Assembly: GCF_027158205.1 (NCBI RefSeq)
Contig: NZ_JAPVLU010000014.1
Location: 1 to 64,000, forward strand
DNA: 64,000 bases
Direction: 5' to 3'
Source of the DNA: Streptomyces sp. H39-S7
GTDB lineage: Bacteria; Actinomycetota; Actinomycetes; Streptomycetales; Streptomycetaceae
Positions 52,035 to 60,685 of this stretch are shown here, one piece after another (position 1 is the stretch's first letter; every line of letters starts with the position of its first letter). Made by a program: the position numbers and the translations under genes. The notes under the pieces were generated by a model that worked only from the letters and a program-made list of their open reading frames with translations, was not told the DNA's origin and made no database searches.

Positions 52035-53738
52035 TCACCCCACCGTCGCGGCGGGCAGCAACCCCTTCGGACACTCGGCGATCAGGTCCGGGCGCCCGGC
52101 GAGCACGCCACGGCCCAGATGCAGCAAGGTGTTCTGCAGCAAAGCGGAGAACAGGGCCGTCTGGTCCGCCGCGGGAACCGCGGGGTCCGCGACGAAGGCC
52201 AGCTCAGGACTGGAGGCGATCCGCAGCACACCGCGGGATTCTGCTGTGCCCAGACCGCAGGCGACGATGGTGGGGGCGTAACGGTGTGCCGCGAGGCTCT
52301 GCCGGGCGTCGGGCCATTTCACGTTGTCCTGCGGAGGGGCGGTGGTCACCAGGAACACCACGGGACGGTGGACCCGGCCACCGCCGTGCTTGAGACGGTC
52401 AACATCTCCGGGCAGCAGGTCGAGCAGCCCGTCGAAGGCCGCGGCGAGGTGCAGGCCGCCGCCGGCCGAGAGATGGGGCACATCCGTGCCCCAGTCGACC
52501 CGTGTCAACGGCATCCTCATGTCCGGGCGTTCGGCGAAGCCGATCACGGACAGCCGCAGGCCTGCCGCCACGTCGGGGCTCTGGGTCAGTGCGGTGTGGA
52601 GCGAACGCAGCGCGTCGTTGAAGCCCGCGGTGAACGGCGCGGCCGACTGCGAGGCGTCGAGCACCACGTAGACCGGCATCGTCGCCCCGGCGCCCGCCGG
52701 GGCCGCACCGGCCGGCGCCCCTGGTGCCGGGCCCGCGACCGCGGCCGCGCCGCCCCACATCACCGGGGCGGTGGCGGCCGGCCCCACGGCGGGCGGTGGC
52801 GGCCCCCCGACCTGCGGGCCGTACATCGGGAGCGCGCCTACTGCCGGACCACCGTAGGACGACATCAGGTCCGGAGCCCGGAAGAAGTCCTTCTCGACCA
52901 TGAACTTGAACATCTCGTCGCTGCGCTGGGTGCCCAGCTCCCAGCGCATGGCCTGAGTGCTCTCCCACTCGAGACGCAGTTGCAGCGCACGCTCCGTGTC
53001 CTCGGGATGCTTGACGAGATGCTGCCGGATGAGCCCCTCGATGTCCCAGCTCATCCCGGCAAGGGCAGCACCACGGCGCTTCTCGCGATCCAGTTCTCCG
53101 GTGAGCCTGAGGTTCTCGACGGCCTCGTCCGACGTGACCTCCGCCACCCGCTTCTCGTGTTGCCGCTGCCCCAGAGTCCCGTCCCGGCGCGCCCGGGTCA
53201 GCGCCTTGATGTACTGCCTCGCGTCGTCGTCCGGCTCGATATGGACCCGGCACAGGTAGATCGTCAGACCTTCAGGGAGCCGGACCGGCTGCTGGAACGC
53301 CCTGTTCACCTCCTCCTCCGCCCGGTCGGCCTCATCGATCGCGTAGCGGCGCGCGGTCGTGCGCAGAAGGTGGATGACGTGTCCGTACACAATGGGCAGC
53401 GCGTCGGGAACACTGCGGCGCACCACCTGCTCCGGGTCCTCGACCCGGAAGCCGACATCCAGCGTGGCCTCGAAACGATGCGCCTGGTCGCTGCACGGCA
53501 GCGGGGTGCTGCGCACTGCCGCCTGCCGTCGATGGTCGCCGAGGTCGACCGCCAGCCGGGTACCGCTCCTGCCGAGCACCTTCGCCCAGAAATTCGGGGT
53601 CGCACTCGTGCCGACGGTGAGCTTGCCGTCGGAGGCGATATGAACGATGGCCACGTTACGGTGCCGGTCCCACCAATCCTTGTGCTGATCGCTCGGCATC
53701 GAGTCCACGCTGGTGATCAGGGGCAGCGTCGCAGCCAT
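52035..53738 (-). CDS. SPFH/band-7-like plus vWA fusion protein
   Basis: A 567-aa protein. The N-terminal 230 residues resemble an SPFH/band-7 domain: AHRFEATLDVGFRVEDPEQV, then LLRTTARRYAIDEADRAEEE, VRLPEGLTIYLCRVHIEPDD, then long charged helices (about 190-300). A Gly/Pro/Ala linker (about 305-365) leads to a C-terminal vWA with complete DxSxS (YVVLDASQSAAPF) but with LVTTAPPQDN where the third MIDAS Asp is expected. SPFH proteins form membrane-associated rings; fusion to vWA is unusual. No transmembrane helix is seen. It starts 1 bp after the NTPase stop. Confidence 0.75.
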   Translation of the reverse strand: MAATLPLITSVDSMPSDQHKDWWDRHRNVAIVHIASDGKLTVGTSATPNFWAKVLGRSGTRLAVDLGDHRRQAAVRSTPLPCSDQAHRFEATLDVGFRVEDPEQVVRRSVPDALPIVYGHVIHLLRTTARRYAIDEADRAEEEVNRAFQQPVRLPEGLTIYLCRVHIEPDDDARQYIKALTRARRDGTLGQRQHEKRVAEVTSDEAVENLRLTGELDREKRRGAALAGMSWDIEGLIRQHLVKHPEDTERALQLRLEWESTQAMRWELGTQRSDEMFKFMVEKDFFRAPDLMSSYGGPAVGALPMYGPQVGGPPPPAVGPAATAPVMWGGAAAVAGPAPGAPAGAAPAGAGATMPVYVVLDASQSAAPFTAGFNDALRSLHTALTQSPDVAAGLRLSVIGFAERPDMRMPLTRVDWGTDVPHLSAGGGLHLAAAFDGLLDLLPGDVDRLKHGGGRVHRPVVFLVTTAPPQDNVKWPDARQSLAAHRYAPTIVACGLGTAESRGVLRIASSPELAFVADPAVPAADQTALFSALLQNTLLHLGRGVLAGRPDLIAECPKGLLPAATVG

Positions 53739-53739
53739 G

Positions 53740-55992
53740 TCATTCCTTCTCTCGGTCGAGCACTCTGTTCACGGCCCACGCAGTGAGCGGCAGCGGGGCG
53801 AGTTCGTCACGATCGGTCCATTCGGCGGCGTACCGGCGGATGATGCGGCCCGAGCGGCCATCACCGTGCACTAGGGCTCCCAGCATGTTCAGAAAGGTCT
53901 CCCGCAGCCGGGAGTCCGTCTCGGCGAGCGCCGCCCAGTTCCGCAGCGTCTGTTGTGCCTGCCGATGGGAGATGGGCTGGCCCAGCGCCTCACGCCACAG
54001 CAGCACCAGCGGATCGCGTACCTCGGCCCGGACTTCGCTCAGGAAGAGCAGCGCCGGCCATCCGTCATAGCCCTCGAATTCCGGTTGCGTGCCGTCGATG
54101 ACGAGGCCGGTCGCCATGATCAGAAAGGCCAGCAGGCAAGTGGGGCGGGTCTGCGGCGGCGCCAGGCCGGTCCGCAGCGCACCCAGCACCAAAGGTGCCC
54201 GTGTGTAGTCGTCCGCCAGGAGGTCGGTGTAAGCGTTGCCGATGGCCACCGCGACCTTGATGCTGTCCACAGCCGACAGCCGGGCCAGCCGCGTGATGTT
54301 CTGCTCCGCGTCGCCGGAGGCCGACAGCAGGCCGTACACCCGTGCGGCCGTGGCCTGGCCGAGCGGACGGCTCCGATCGGCGAACCATTCGGCGACCAGC
54401 ACGTCGATCTGTGGGCGTAGTTCCGGATCGCCGGCCCCGATCGACAGCGCGTAGGCGACCGCCTCACGAAACCGCTCGTCCTGATGGAACGCCCAACCGG
54501 CCAGCACGCGCCGGTTCAGGTACGGAAACGCCGTCGGCAGCAGTCCGCCGAGAGCCACCGCCGCGTACACCCGCACCTCGTCGGAGCGGTCCGTGACCAA
54601 CTCGCCCAGCCAGCCGAGCAGCAGCTCCTGAATCGGGTACTCCGACCAGGCGTGCGCGAGCACCTGCCGCGGATAGTCCGGATCCTGGTACTCCAAACAG
54701 CATCCCGTGCCGGGCGCGTCGACCCGGCCGGCGCGCAGCCGGGCCAGCAGCTTCCGCATCGGCAGAGCCAGGGGGTCGTGTGCTGGCAATGGCTGGTAAC
54801 GGACCGCCGGATCCTGCGATCCGGTGTGAACGCGAACTGCGTCCAGCCGACGTTCCAGCATGCGCGCGGCGTCGGTGATGTCCTCCTGCGGCAGGCCGTT
54901 GAGCACGGCCAGCGCCAGTGAGAAGCAGCGGGTGAAGGTCTCCGTCAGACTGCCGGCCCAGATCGCGAAGGTCTCGACGCCCTTACGAGCCATCCGGTCA
55001 CGGATCCGGTGCAGGTCAGGCTCGCCGGACTGATACTCGTCATGCAGCGCGGTGGCGAGATCCGCGGCGCTGCCGCAGGTCGCGTTGGCGTCCAGGTGCT
55101 CGGCGAGCAACGCCTCCACCTCGGCGTCGGCGAGCATCCGCTCCGCCTCCCGCACGCCGAACCGCCAGCGAAGGTAGCGCCTGACGATGCCGCGGAGCAC
55201 CGGTGGCCGGGTCAGGTCCACCACTCCGGTCAGCAGCTCGCTGTCCGCCACGTCGGTATCGGCGATGGTGACGACCATGACGGCGTTCGCGTCCAGAAGG
55301 GCGGTCTGCAACCGGTCGAATATCTCGCCACGCAGATTCGCCGCGTCCGCCGGCCGGTCCAGCAGGAAGCCGGCACCGGCTTCGATGCCCATACCGGAAC
55401 CGTCGGCTGCCGAGGTGTCCAGGCGGTCGGCCAGCGACGCGAAGTCCACCCCGCTGTCGAGGTGGTAGACCGGTCCGCGGCATGGCAAGAGGAGCCGTAC
55501 GGCGGTGGCGGCTTTGCCCAGGCCGTCGGCACCGCGCAGGATGGCCATGCCCTGCTTGGCCAGCGCCACGCGCGCCTCGTCGTACCCCGGTGCCTCCTCG
55601 TACGCGTTCTGAATTCGTTCACGCAGCACCGGTGACAACGGCCGCAGTCGTTCGCGCGCCCCACCGAGCAGGAAAACGTACTTGTCGCGGCCGACAGCAT
55701 CGCCGTCCACGTTGGCGAAGGCGTTGCGCAGGTGGCCGTGCCGTTGGGATCCCGCTCCGAAGCGGCCGGTGGCGGCGTCTTCCCCGCCCGTGCCGATCCG
55801 GTCGTCGTCATGCGCAGCAGGGTCGGGGCCGTGACCGGAGCCCGACGCCGCTTCCGGGGTACCCCCTCCCGGCACGCCATCGGCCCCGCCCGCAGGCGGG
55901 GCCGTGGCCGGTGCCGGTTCGGAAGCTCCCCCAACCGCTCCCGAACCGGCAGCTCCTCCCCCCGCGCCCCCCAGCGGTATGGGCTGATTCAC
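53740..55992 (-). CDS. P-loop NTPase-like protein with HEAT-like repeats and glycine-rich N-terminal motif
   Basis: A 750-aa protein, translation-coupled to the cyclase (4-bp overlap). A low-complexity Gly/Ala/Pro N-terminus (1-90) ends in NVDGDAVGRDKYV (94-106). A P-loop follows (AILRGADGLGKAATAVRLL, about 150-168): the Lys is kept but the following Ser/Thr is Ala. The Walker B equivalent (AVMVVTIADTD) is weak, so it may be an inactive or atypical STAND/AAA-type ATPase. The C-terminal half (about 420-740) is helical with repeated units such as DEVRVYAAVALGGLLP and ERFREAVAYALSIGAGD, like HEAT repeats. It probably acts as a sensor/scaffold. No known family name fits securely. Confidence 0.75.
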   Translation of the reverse strand: MNQPIPLGGAGGGAAGSGAVGGASEPAPATAPPAGGADGVPGGGTPEAASGSGHGPDPAAHDDDRIGTGGEDAATGRFGAGSQRHGHLRNAFANVDGDAVGRDKYVFLLGGARERLRPLSPVLRERIQNAYEEAPGYDEARVALAKQGMAILRGADGLGKAATAVRLLLPCRGPVYHLDSGVDFASLADRLDTSAADGSGMGIEAGAGFLLDRPADAANLRGEIFDRLQTALLDANAVMVVTIADTDVADSELLTGVVDLTRPPVLRGIVRRYLRWRFGVREAERMLADAEVEALLAEHLDANATCGSAADLATALHDEYQSGEPDLHRIRDRMARKGVETFAIWAGSLTETFTRCFSLALAVLNGLPQEDITDAARMLERRLDAVRVHTGSQDPAVRYQPLPAHDPLALPMRKLLARLRAGRVDAPGTGCCLEYQDPDYPRQVLAHAWSEYPIQELLLGWLGELVTDRSDEVRVYAAVALGGLLPTAFPYLNRRVLAGWAFHQDERFREAVAYALSIGAGDPELRPQIDVLVAEWFADRSRPLGQATAARVYGLLSASGDAEQNITRLARLSAVDSIKVAVAIGNAYTDLLADDYTRAPLVLGALRTGLAPPQTRPTCLLAFLIMATGLVIDGTQPEFEGYDGWPALLFLSEVRAEVRDPLVLLWREALGQPISHRQAQQTLRNWAALAETDSRLRETFLNMLGALVHGDGRSGRIIRRYAAEWTDRDELAPLPLTAWAVNRVLDREKE

Positions 55993-56789
55993 CAGCGGAC
56001 CGGTCCTTGCTGGTGAACGACCTTGTCCCGGCCGACGACGTCACCGTGGACGACACCAACCTGGATGGCGCTCCCGCCGACCGCGCCGTCCTGCGCGCGG
56101 GCGCCATCTCCGTTATCCGGCTGGGCGCCTCCAGAGGCCGCGAAAGGCGACAGCGCAGCCGGCTTCGGCTCTGCGGCAGCTTTCGGCCGCGGCGGCAGTC
56201 CCGGCGGCGCGCTGAACCCCGGCACAGTGATCCAACTCTCGACCACCTCACCGTGTTTGGTGGTGAACTGCAGCGGGAGATACGCGGCGGGGTCGATCCC
56301 CCGATGGGCGTGCCGAACGACACCGTCGTACACCTGCCCCGAGACGATGAACGCCAGATGAGCGGATTCGGCAGCTTCCAGCACGTCACGCAGCGGCTGC
56401 GCATCCACCAGGCGGCACGCCATGTTCACCGCGTCCCCGGACCACCCGTGCCGGTCCTTCGTGACCAGCCCCTGGTGGAGGGCCAGTCGCATGCGCAGGG
56501 AGTGTGCTGAGCTGAAGACCTGAGCCTTCTCACGCAGTCCGTCATCGAGCGCACGCACCAACGGCCCCGCCAGCCGTACCGGCGAGATCGTGGGCGGCAC
56601 CAACATCAGAATGCCGTCCCCGCGATCCTCGGCAACGACCACCCCACGGTCGATGCCCACCTGCGCGAAGGCGCTCTCCACCACCTTGTACATCGCGTCG
56701 CGCATGGACCGCTGAATGAGGTCGGACCTCGTGCTGAAACTCTCCAAGTCCAAGACCAGGATCCAGTAGTGCAGCGCTTCGGATGTCAT
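55989..56789 (-). CDS. Class III nucleotide cyclase with C-terminal GD-x-VGRDK motif
   Basis: 266 aa from ATG 56789 (GAGAGGGG 5 nt upstream). The cyclase domain (1-180) keeps both metal Asps (D14 in LVLDLESFS, D58 in EDRGDGIL) and the transition-state Asn and Arg (N122, R126 in GDAVNMACRLVD). The base-specifying positions are E54 and about G115, unlike the K/D pair of adenylate cyclases, so the product may not be cAMP; cGMP or a pyrimidine is possible. A Pro/Ala-rich linker leads to QVGVVHGDVVGRDKVV (about 244-258), matching a motif in the next protein. It heads the six-gene operon. Confidence 0.85.
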   Translation of the reverse strand: MTSEALHYWILVLDLESFSTRSDLIQRSMRDAMYKVVESAFAQVGIDRGVVVAEDRGDGILMLVPPTISPVRLAGPLVRALDDGLREKAQVFSSAHSLRMRLALHQGLVTKDRHGWSGDAVNMACRLVDAQPLRDVLEAAESAHLAFIVSGQVYDGVVRHAHRGIDPAAYLPLQFTTKHGEVVESWITVPGFSAPPGLPPRPKAAAEPKPAALSPFAASGGAQPDNGDGARAQDGAVGGSAIQVGVVHGDVVGRDKVVHQQGPVRW

Positions 56790-56954
56790 CGAACCCCTCT
56801 CGCGGAACCGGTCACTTCCCGGCTCCTCATGTCCTACGGCACGGCTCAGCGTCCGTCTACGCCATATGGCGCACAACGGCTCAGACCGGCTTCTGGGTGC
56901 GGGGTGAGGCGACCCATCGAAGACCGGCAGACAACCGCCCTGCCGACTACCGGG

Positions 56955-57632
56955 TCAGCGACGCAGTTGATCTGGCGGAGCTTGGGGATCGGTGAAGACG
57001 GCCAGATACTGGAATTCGCCCCGAAGCCCATCTTGGCGCGAGTATGGCTGCCAGTTGAGGCGGTACCTGCCGCGCAGCGTCCGGGTGTTCGGTTCGTAGT
57101 CGCCGCCGCCCCAGAGCAGGTTCCCCGTGAGCGTGCGCCCTTCGTGGATGCGGAAGTCCTGGTCCCGAGTGGACTTGCGGCCCTGCTTCGGCGGTGTCCA
57201 CAACCCGGCTTCGTTGGTGACGAGGAGCGCCAGACCGTTCTGGTCAGGTCGATTACTGAAGCGCTCCAGCCTGGCGATGTCGGAGACGAAGCCGAGCCGG
57301 GCCAAGTCAGCAGCGGAGTGCGCCTTCAGCGCGTACTGCTCAGGGACGTGCCCAGCCGTACCGATCCGTTCCGCGGTGCGGTACTTGAACTCGATGGCCG
57401 TGCGGGTCGAAGGACCGATGCACATCAGGTCGAGGTACTCGGCGGGCGCCGTAGTCGCTTGGTGCTGACGCACCTCCAGCCTGGATCGGATCGAGGGGGC
57501 CAGTTCCCACAATGCCCGCGCGAAGCTGTGTTGAAGATCCGCCTCGGAGTGGAATACCGGCCACTCCAGCCGGAGCCGGGCCATGACGTCCTGAAGAGGC
57601 ACCTCTCCGGCGATAAGTGGTTCGGGCGTCAT
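56955..57632 (-). CDS. PD-(D/E)XK-like nuclease-fold protein
   Basis: A 225-aa protein from ATG 57632. EYLDLMCIG followed by STRTAIEFKYRTAE gives the D...E-x-K arrangement of restriction-endonuclease-like folds, with an upstream Glu in FHSEADLQHSFARALWEL. The C-terminal part is not recognised. It may be a stand-alone nuclease or the inactive partner of one. It lies between the nuclease-helicase and the cyclase operon on the same strand, 165 bp from the cyclase start. Confidence 0.65.
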   Translation of the reverse strand: MTPEPLIAGEVPLQDVMARLRLEWPVFHSEADLQHSFARALWELAPSIRSRLEVRQHQATTAPAEYLDLMCIGPSTRTAIEFKYRTAERIGTAGHVPEQYALKAHSAADLARLGFVSDIARLERFSNRPDQNGLALLVTNEAGLWTPPKQGRKSTRDQDFRIHEGRTLTGNLLWGGGDYEPNTRTLRGRYRLNWQPYSRQDGLRGEFQYLAVFTDPQAPPDQLRR

Positions 57633-57872
57633 CGCGGAGCCCGGTTACCGCGCGGCAAGCGGCGCTGTTGTTTCCCTCTCACACTTCCCCCACATGTGCG
57701 GAGATTCCCTCGGGAGTGACCGTAGCTACGTTGCACGGGCCGAATCAGTTGTTTCTCACAACCCCTGCAGCTACTACGGCGAGAAGAGTAGGGCCGACGC
57801 TGGCAGCCGGGTCTGCAGCGGATCCTATGACCGACAAGCCGTCCAATTGTCCTGGCGGTCGGAGAAGAGCCG

Positions 57873-59723
57873 TCAGACGGAAACGGCGATCCGCTGACCC
57901 TCGACCAACTCGCGCAGCCTGTCCTGGCTCTCCGGGTCCGTCGAGTACACCACCGTGCCGACCATGCCGCGCGTCAGCAGGACCTTGTAGGTATTGCGAA
58001 TCAGGCGGTCCACGTCGGCGTCCGGCGTGGACTTCTTGAAGACCGGGTCCTTGGACTTCGTACGGTCGGTGACCCAGCGGTCGCCACGCCAGACCAGGTC
58101 CGGGCCGATGATGACTCCGGACCAGTCGTACTCGAACCCCTGCGCGGTGTAGACGCAGCCGATCTGTCCGAAGCCGGCCGGGTCGGTCGCCCACAAGGCG
58201 GACGGAGGTGCTCCGGAGATCGCACGATCGCCGCGCAGGTTCCACGGGCGCGTCCAGTCGCCGATCACGACATCCGCCGGAAGCGGGTCTCCGGGCCTGG
58301 GCTCCGGTGACCAGGGCCAGCAATAGCCGGCGGACATCCGCGCACTCGCGTGGTCCTCGGCGCGGCGAGCCTCGAGGAACGTCTCCATCTCCCGCGGGCT
58401 TCGCGCAACCTGGAGGTGCATACGGTCGTCGGGTTCCCACGAGACCGGGCCTCCCGGCTCCAGGCCGAGGAACCGTATTACCCATCTCAGATAGGCGTCG
58501 CTGCCGCCGCAACGGAACTGGCTGTCCAGCGACACAACACGGCAGTCGATTCCCTTGCGGGTCGCAGCCGCCTCGATTTCAGCCACCGTCCCCATCTCGC
58601 CGGGGCGCACGACCTGGTGCTCGTCGAGGAGGAAGACAGGAACGCGGGCAACGTCGATGAGTTCGTCGATCTGCGGCCTGCCCGTACGGTGGGCTGCCGA
58701 GGTGTAGCGGTTGGCGGAGGTTTCCCGGATGCGGTGGGCTTCGTCGCAGATCACGACGTCGAGGGTGTTCTTCTCGGCCGTCATGAAGCTGTTGAAGTAC
58801 TTGAAGAGATCCTGCACTTCACGCTTGCGGGCGCCGGCCACCTTGCGCATGGTCTTGGTGAACGACTGGGATCCGGTGGCGTGCAAAGCCGGGACGCCTT
58901 GGCGATACAGCTCACCGAGAACCGACAACGCGATGACGCTCTTGCCGGTCCCAGGACCACCCGTGACGACCACGACCGTCTTGTGGTCGGACTGTTTGGC
59001 GTCGCGGACGGCATTGAGCACCGTCCGGTAGGCGACCTGCTGCTGGTCCAGCAGAACGAACTGTTCGCGCTCGCGCACCTCCTGTGCCGCTAGCGCCATC
59101 AGCTGCTGGGACGGCACGGTCTTGCCGGCCAGGAGCTCGTCGGCTGCCCCAGCCCCCGGATGCTTGTCGGACAGCTTGGCGCGGAGGTAGTCGAGGAATG
59201 CTCCCCTGCCTTCGGCGGTGAACAATTGCCCCCGGTCGTCGAGTTCCACCTCCCGCAGACCATTCACGCCGTACTCGGTGGCGTTGTGGAGGTACGCAAC
59301 GCCACCGACCCGCTTCGGATGCCCGGCAAGGGCGCCATTGAAGTTGACCAAGTACTCGCAGTACCGACGTACCTGCTCGATCGGGTTGAGGACCGGATGC
59401 GCGTAGGCATCTACAAGGCAGAGCTCGGGGTCGTCGTCGTGCGGGCTGGCCTGGCTCCACTGCTTCAGCTCGACAACGACATAGGACGGCTCGCCGCTGA
59501 CCGGATGCACGCCGGCGAGCACGGCGTCGGCTCGCTTGCTGTTCAGCGGCAATGCGTACTCCAGCATCACCTCCACGTCACCGAGACCGGCGTCGTTCAG
59601 CGCCGCGGCCAGCAGCGGAATGCTGCGCTCCCACGAGCGGACCTCGGAGGATCCGGGCCGGTACCCGTGCATGTGGACGAACTGCTCGGTGAGGCGGAGC
59701 GGAAGCGAGCCGTCAAGGGCCAT
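57873..59723 (-). CDS. Nuclease-helicase (DUF2075, Schlafen-like/SF1 ATPase)
   Basis: 616 aa from ATG 59723; the frame is open to 59822. The N-terminal ~150 residues contain RADAVLAG and YVVVELKQW, a PD-(D/E)XK core. The ATPase follows: Walker A VVTGGPGTGKSVIALS, Walker B/DEAD-like VVICDEAHRIRE, motif III-like VFLLDEHQVVRPGE, motif IV-VI regions LDSQFRCGGSDAYLRW, YTAQGFEYDW and LLTRGMVGTVV. DUF2075 proteins with a nuclease domain occur in anti-phage contexts. Substrate and trigger are unknown. It is 240 bp upstream of the small nuclease on the same strand. Confidence 0.85.
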   Translation of the reverse strand: MALDGSLPLRLTEQFVHMHGYRPGSSEVRSWERSIPLLAAALNDAGLGDVEVMLEYALPLNSKRADAVLAGVHPVSGEPSYVVVELKQWSQASPHDDDPELCLVDAYAHPVLNPIEQVRRYCEYLVNFNGALAGHPKRVGGVAYLHNATEYGVNGLREVELDDRGQLFTAEGRGAFLDYLRAKLSDKHPGAGAADELLAGKTVPSQQLMALAAQEVREREQFVLLDQQQVAYRTVLNAVRDAKQSDHKTVVVVTGGPGTGKSVIALSVLGELYRQGVPALHATGSQSFTKTMRKVAGARKREVQDLFKYFNSFMTAEKNTLDVVICDEAHRIRETSANRYTSAAHRTGRPQIDELIDVARVPVFLLDEHQVVRPGEMGTVAEIEAAATRKGIDCRVVSLDSQFRCGGSDAYLRWVIRFLGLEPGGPVSWEPDDRMHLQVARSPREMETFLEARRAEDHASARMSAGYCWPWSPEPRPGDPLPADVVIGDWTRPWNLRGDRAISGAPPSALWATDPAGFGQIGCVYTAQGFEYDWSGVIIGPDLVWRGDRWVTDRTKSKDPVFKKSTPDADVDRLIRNTYKVLLTRGMVGTVVYSTDPESQDRLRELVEGQRIAVSV

Positions 59724-60348
59724 GACGGCAACCGTCCTGGCTGACGCGCGGAGCAGCAAGGAGTTCCCCCAGGCAGCACGAAGTGACTCGTGCGGGTGGG
59801 GGCATGTCCTTCGAAACTCCACTGAGGTGGAGCGGAAGCCCGTCGGGCCGCGATGACTGGATCAAGGGTACTCAGACGTCAGATGGGCCGGAGGATCTTT
59901 CGCTCACACGGCGCGCGAAAGCCTCGTCATCAGGACGACCAGAGCCCAGATCTGCTGGGCAGTATCACTGAACCCTTTCAATGTGGTCACCGATCGAGTG
60001 ACGGCGGTGAGGGGGACCAGAACGCAACACACGAGGCTCCCGAACCGTTGAGGGAGGTGTTCGACGTCTTAACCCAGCGGCGTAGAAGCCTCGTTGGACT
60101 TCTACACCAGCGCGCTCGACCTGCCGCACGCTGTGGTCGAGTGGGTCACGATGCTCATCGTCACGCGCGAGAGTGACCTGCGGTGCAAGTTCCCGCCGCA
60201 CGGGCCTGCTGAAGACCCTGCGCGAGCGGGCCCCCGCCTGGGAGGACTGGGGAACTGCCCCTCGCGGTCCAGACTCGGTGTCGCCGTGGGGCAAGCGGCT
60301 GGAAGCCGCCGGAGTAGTGCGCCCGTAGTCGAAGCGGCGGGCGGCGAC
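59724..60348. other. 625-bp region without intact genes between helicase and integrase remnant
   Basis: No ORF with convincing codon use. It contains a 7-bp stem hairpin (60082-60088 with 60099-60105) and a mixture of frames that read short pieces resembling integrase DNA but with stops, consistent with decayed mobile-element sequence. Confidence 0.5.
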
Positions 60349-60534
60349 ATGAAGGACATCCAGGAGACACTGGGCCACTCGTCCCTCACCGTCAGCGCGG
60401 ACGTCTACACCAGCCTGCTGCCGGAATTCGACCGGGCCATCGCCGAGCGCGCGGCGCTCCTCGTACCCCGCGCCAGCAGGGCGAACGGGCCGAACGGTGC
60501 TCCCCCGTCCGAGGCACTCGCAGAACCGGTTGGG

Positions 60535-60561
60535 CCGTCCGCTCACGCATCGCTCACGCAA
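60535..60561. repeat. 27-bp direct repeat, left copy
   Basis: Identical to 60796-60822. The repeated sequence contains CTCACGCATCGCTCACGC. The two copies, 261 bp apart, bracket the tRNA-like fragment. Confidence 0.85.
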
Positions 60562-60642
60562 GCGGCCCCGGACGCAGAGTCCGAGGCCGTTGATGACGCT
60601 CCTAGACGACCAAAACTGCAGGTCATCCAGGGTGGGAATGAG

Positions 60643-60685
60643 AGCCCCCTGTCGGATTCGAACCGACGACCTTCGCTTTACAAGC
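60643..60685 (-). other. tRNA 3'-end fragment (tRNA-Thr-like), probable attachment site
   Basis: On the minus strand this reads as the anticodon loop and 3' half of a tRNA: TTGTAAAG, then the T-arm GTCGGTTCGAATCCGAC and the acceptor strand AGGGGGCT. The TGT anticodon suggests Thr. No 5' half (acceptor, D-arm) is found to the right. Such truncated tRNA ends are typical attachment sites of integrative elements, here next to an integrase remnant. Confidence 0.7.

Noticed and set aside
60643-60685. A functional tRNA gene
   Set aside because: The anticodon stem does not pair and the 5' half with the D-arm and acceptor strand is missing, so only a 3' fragment is present.
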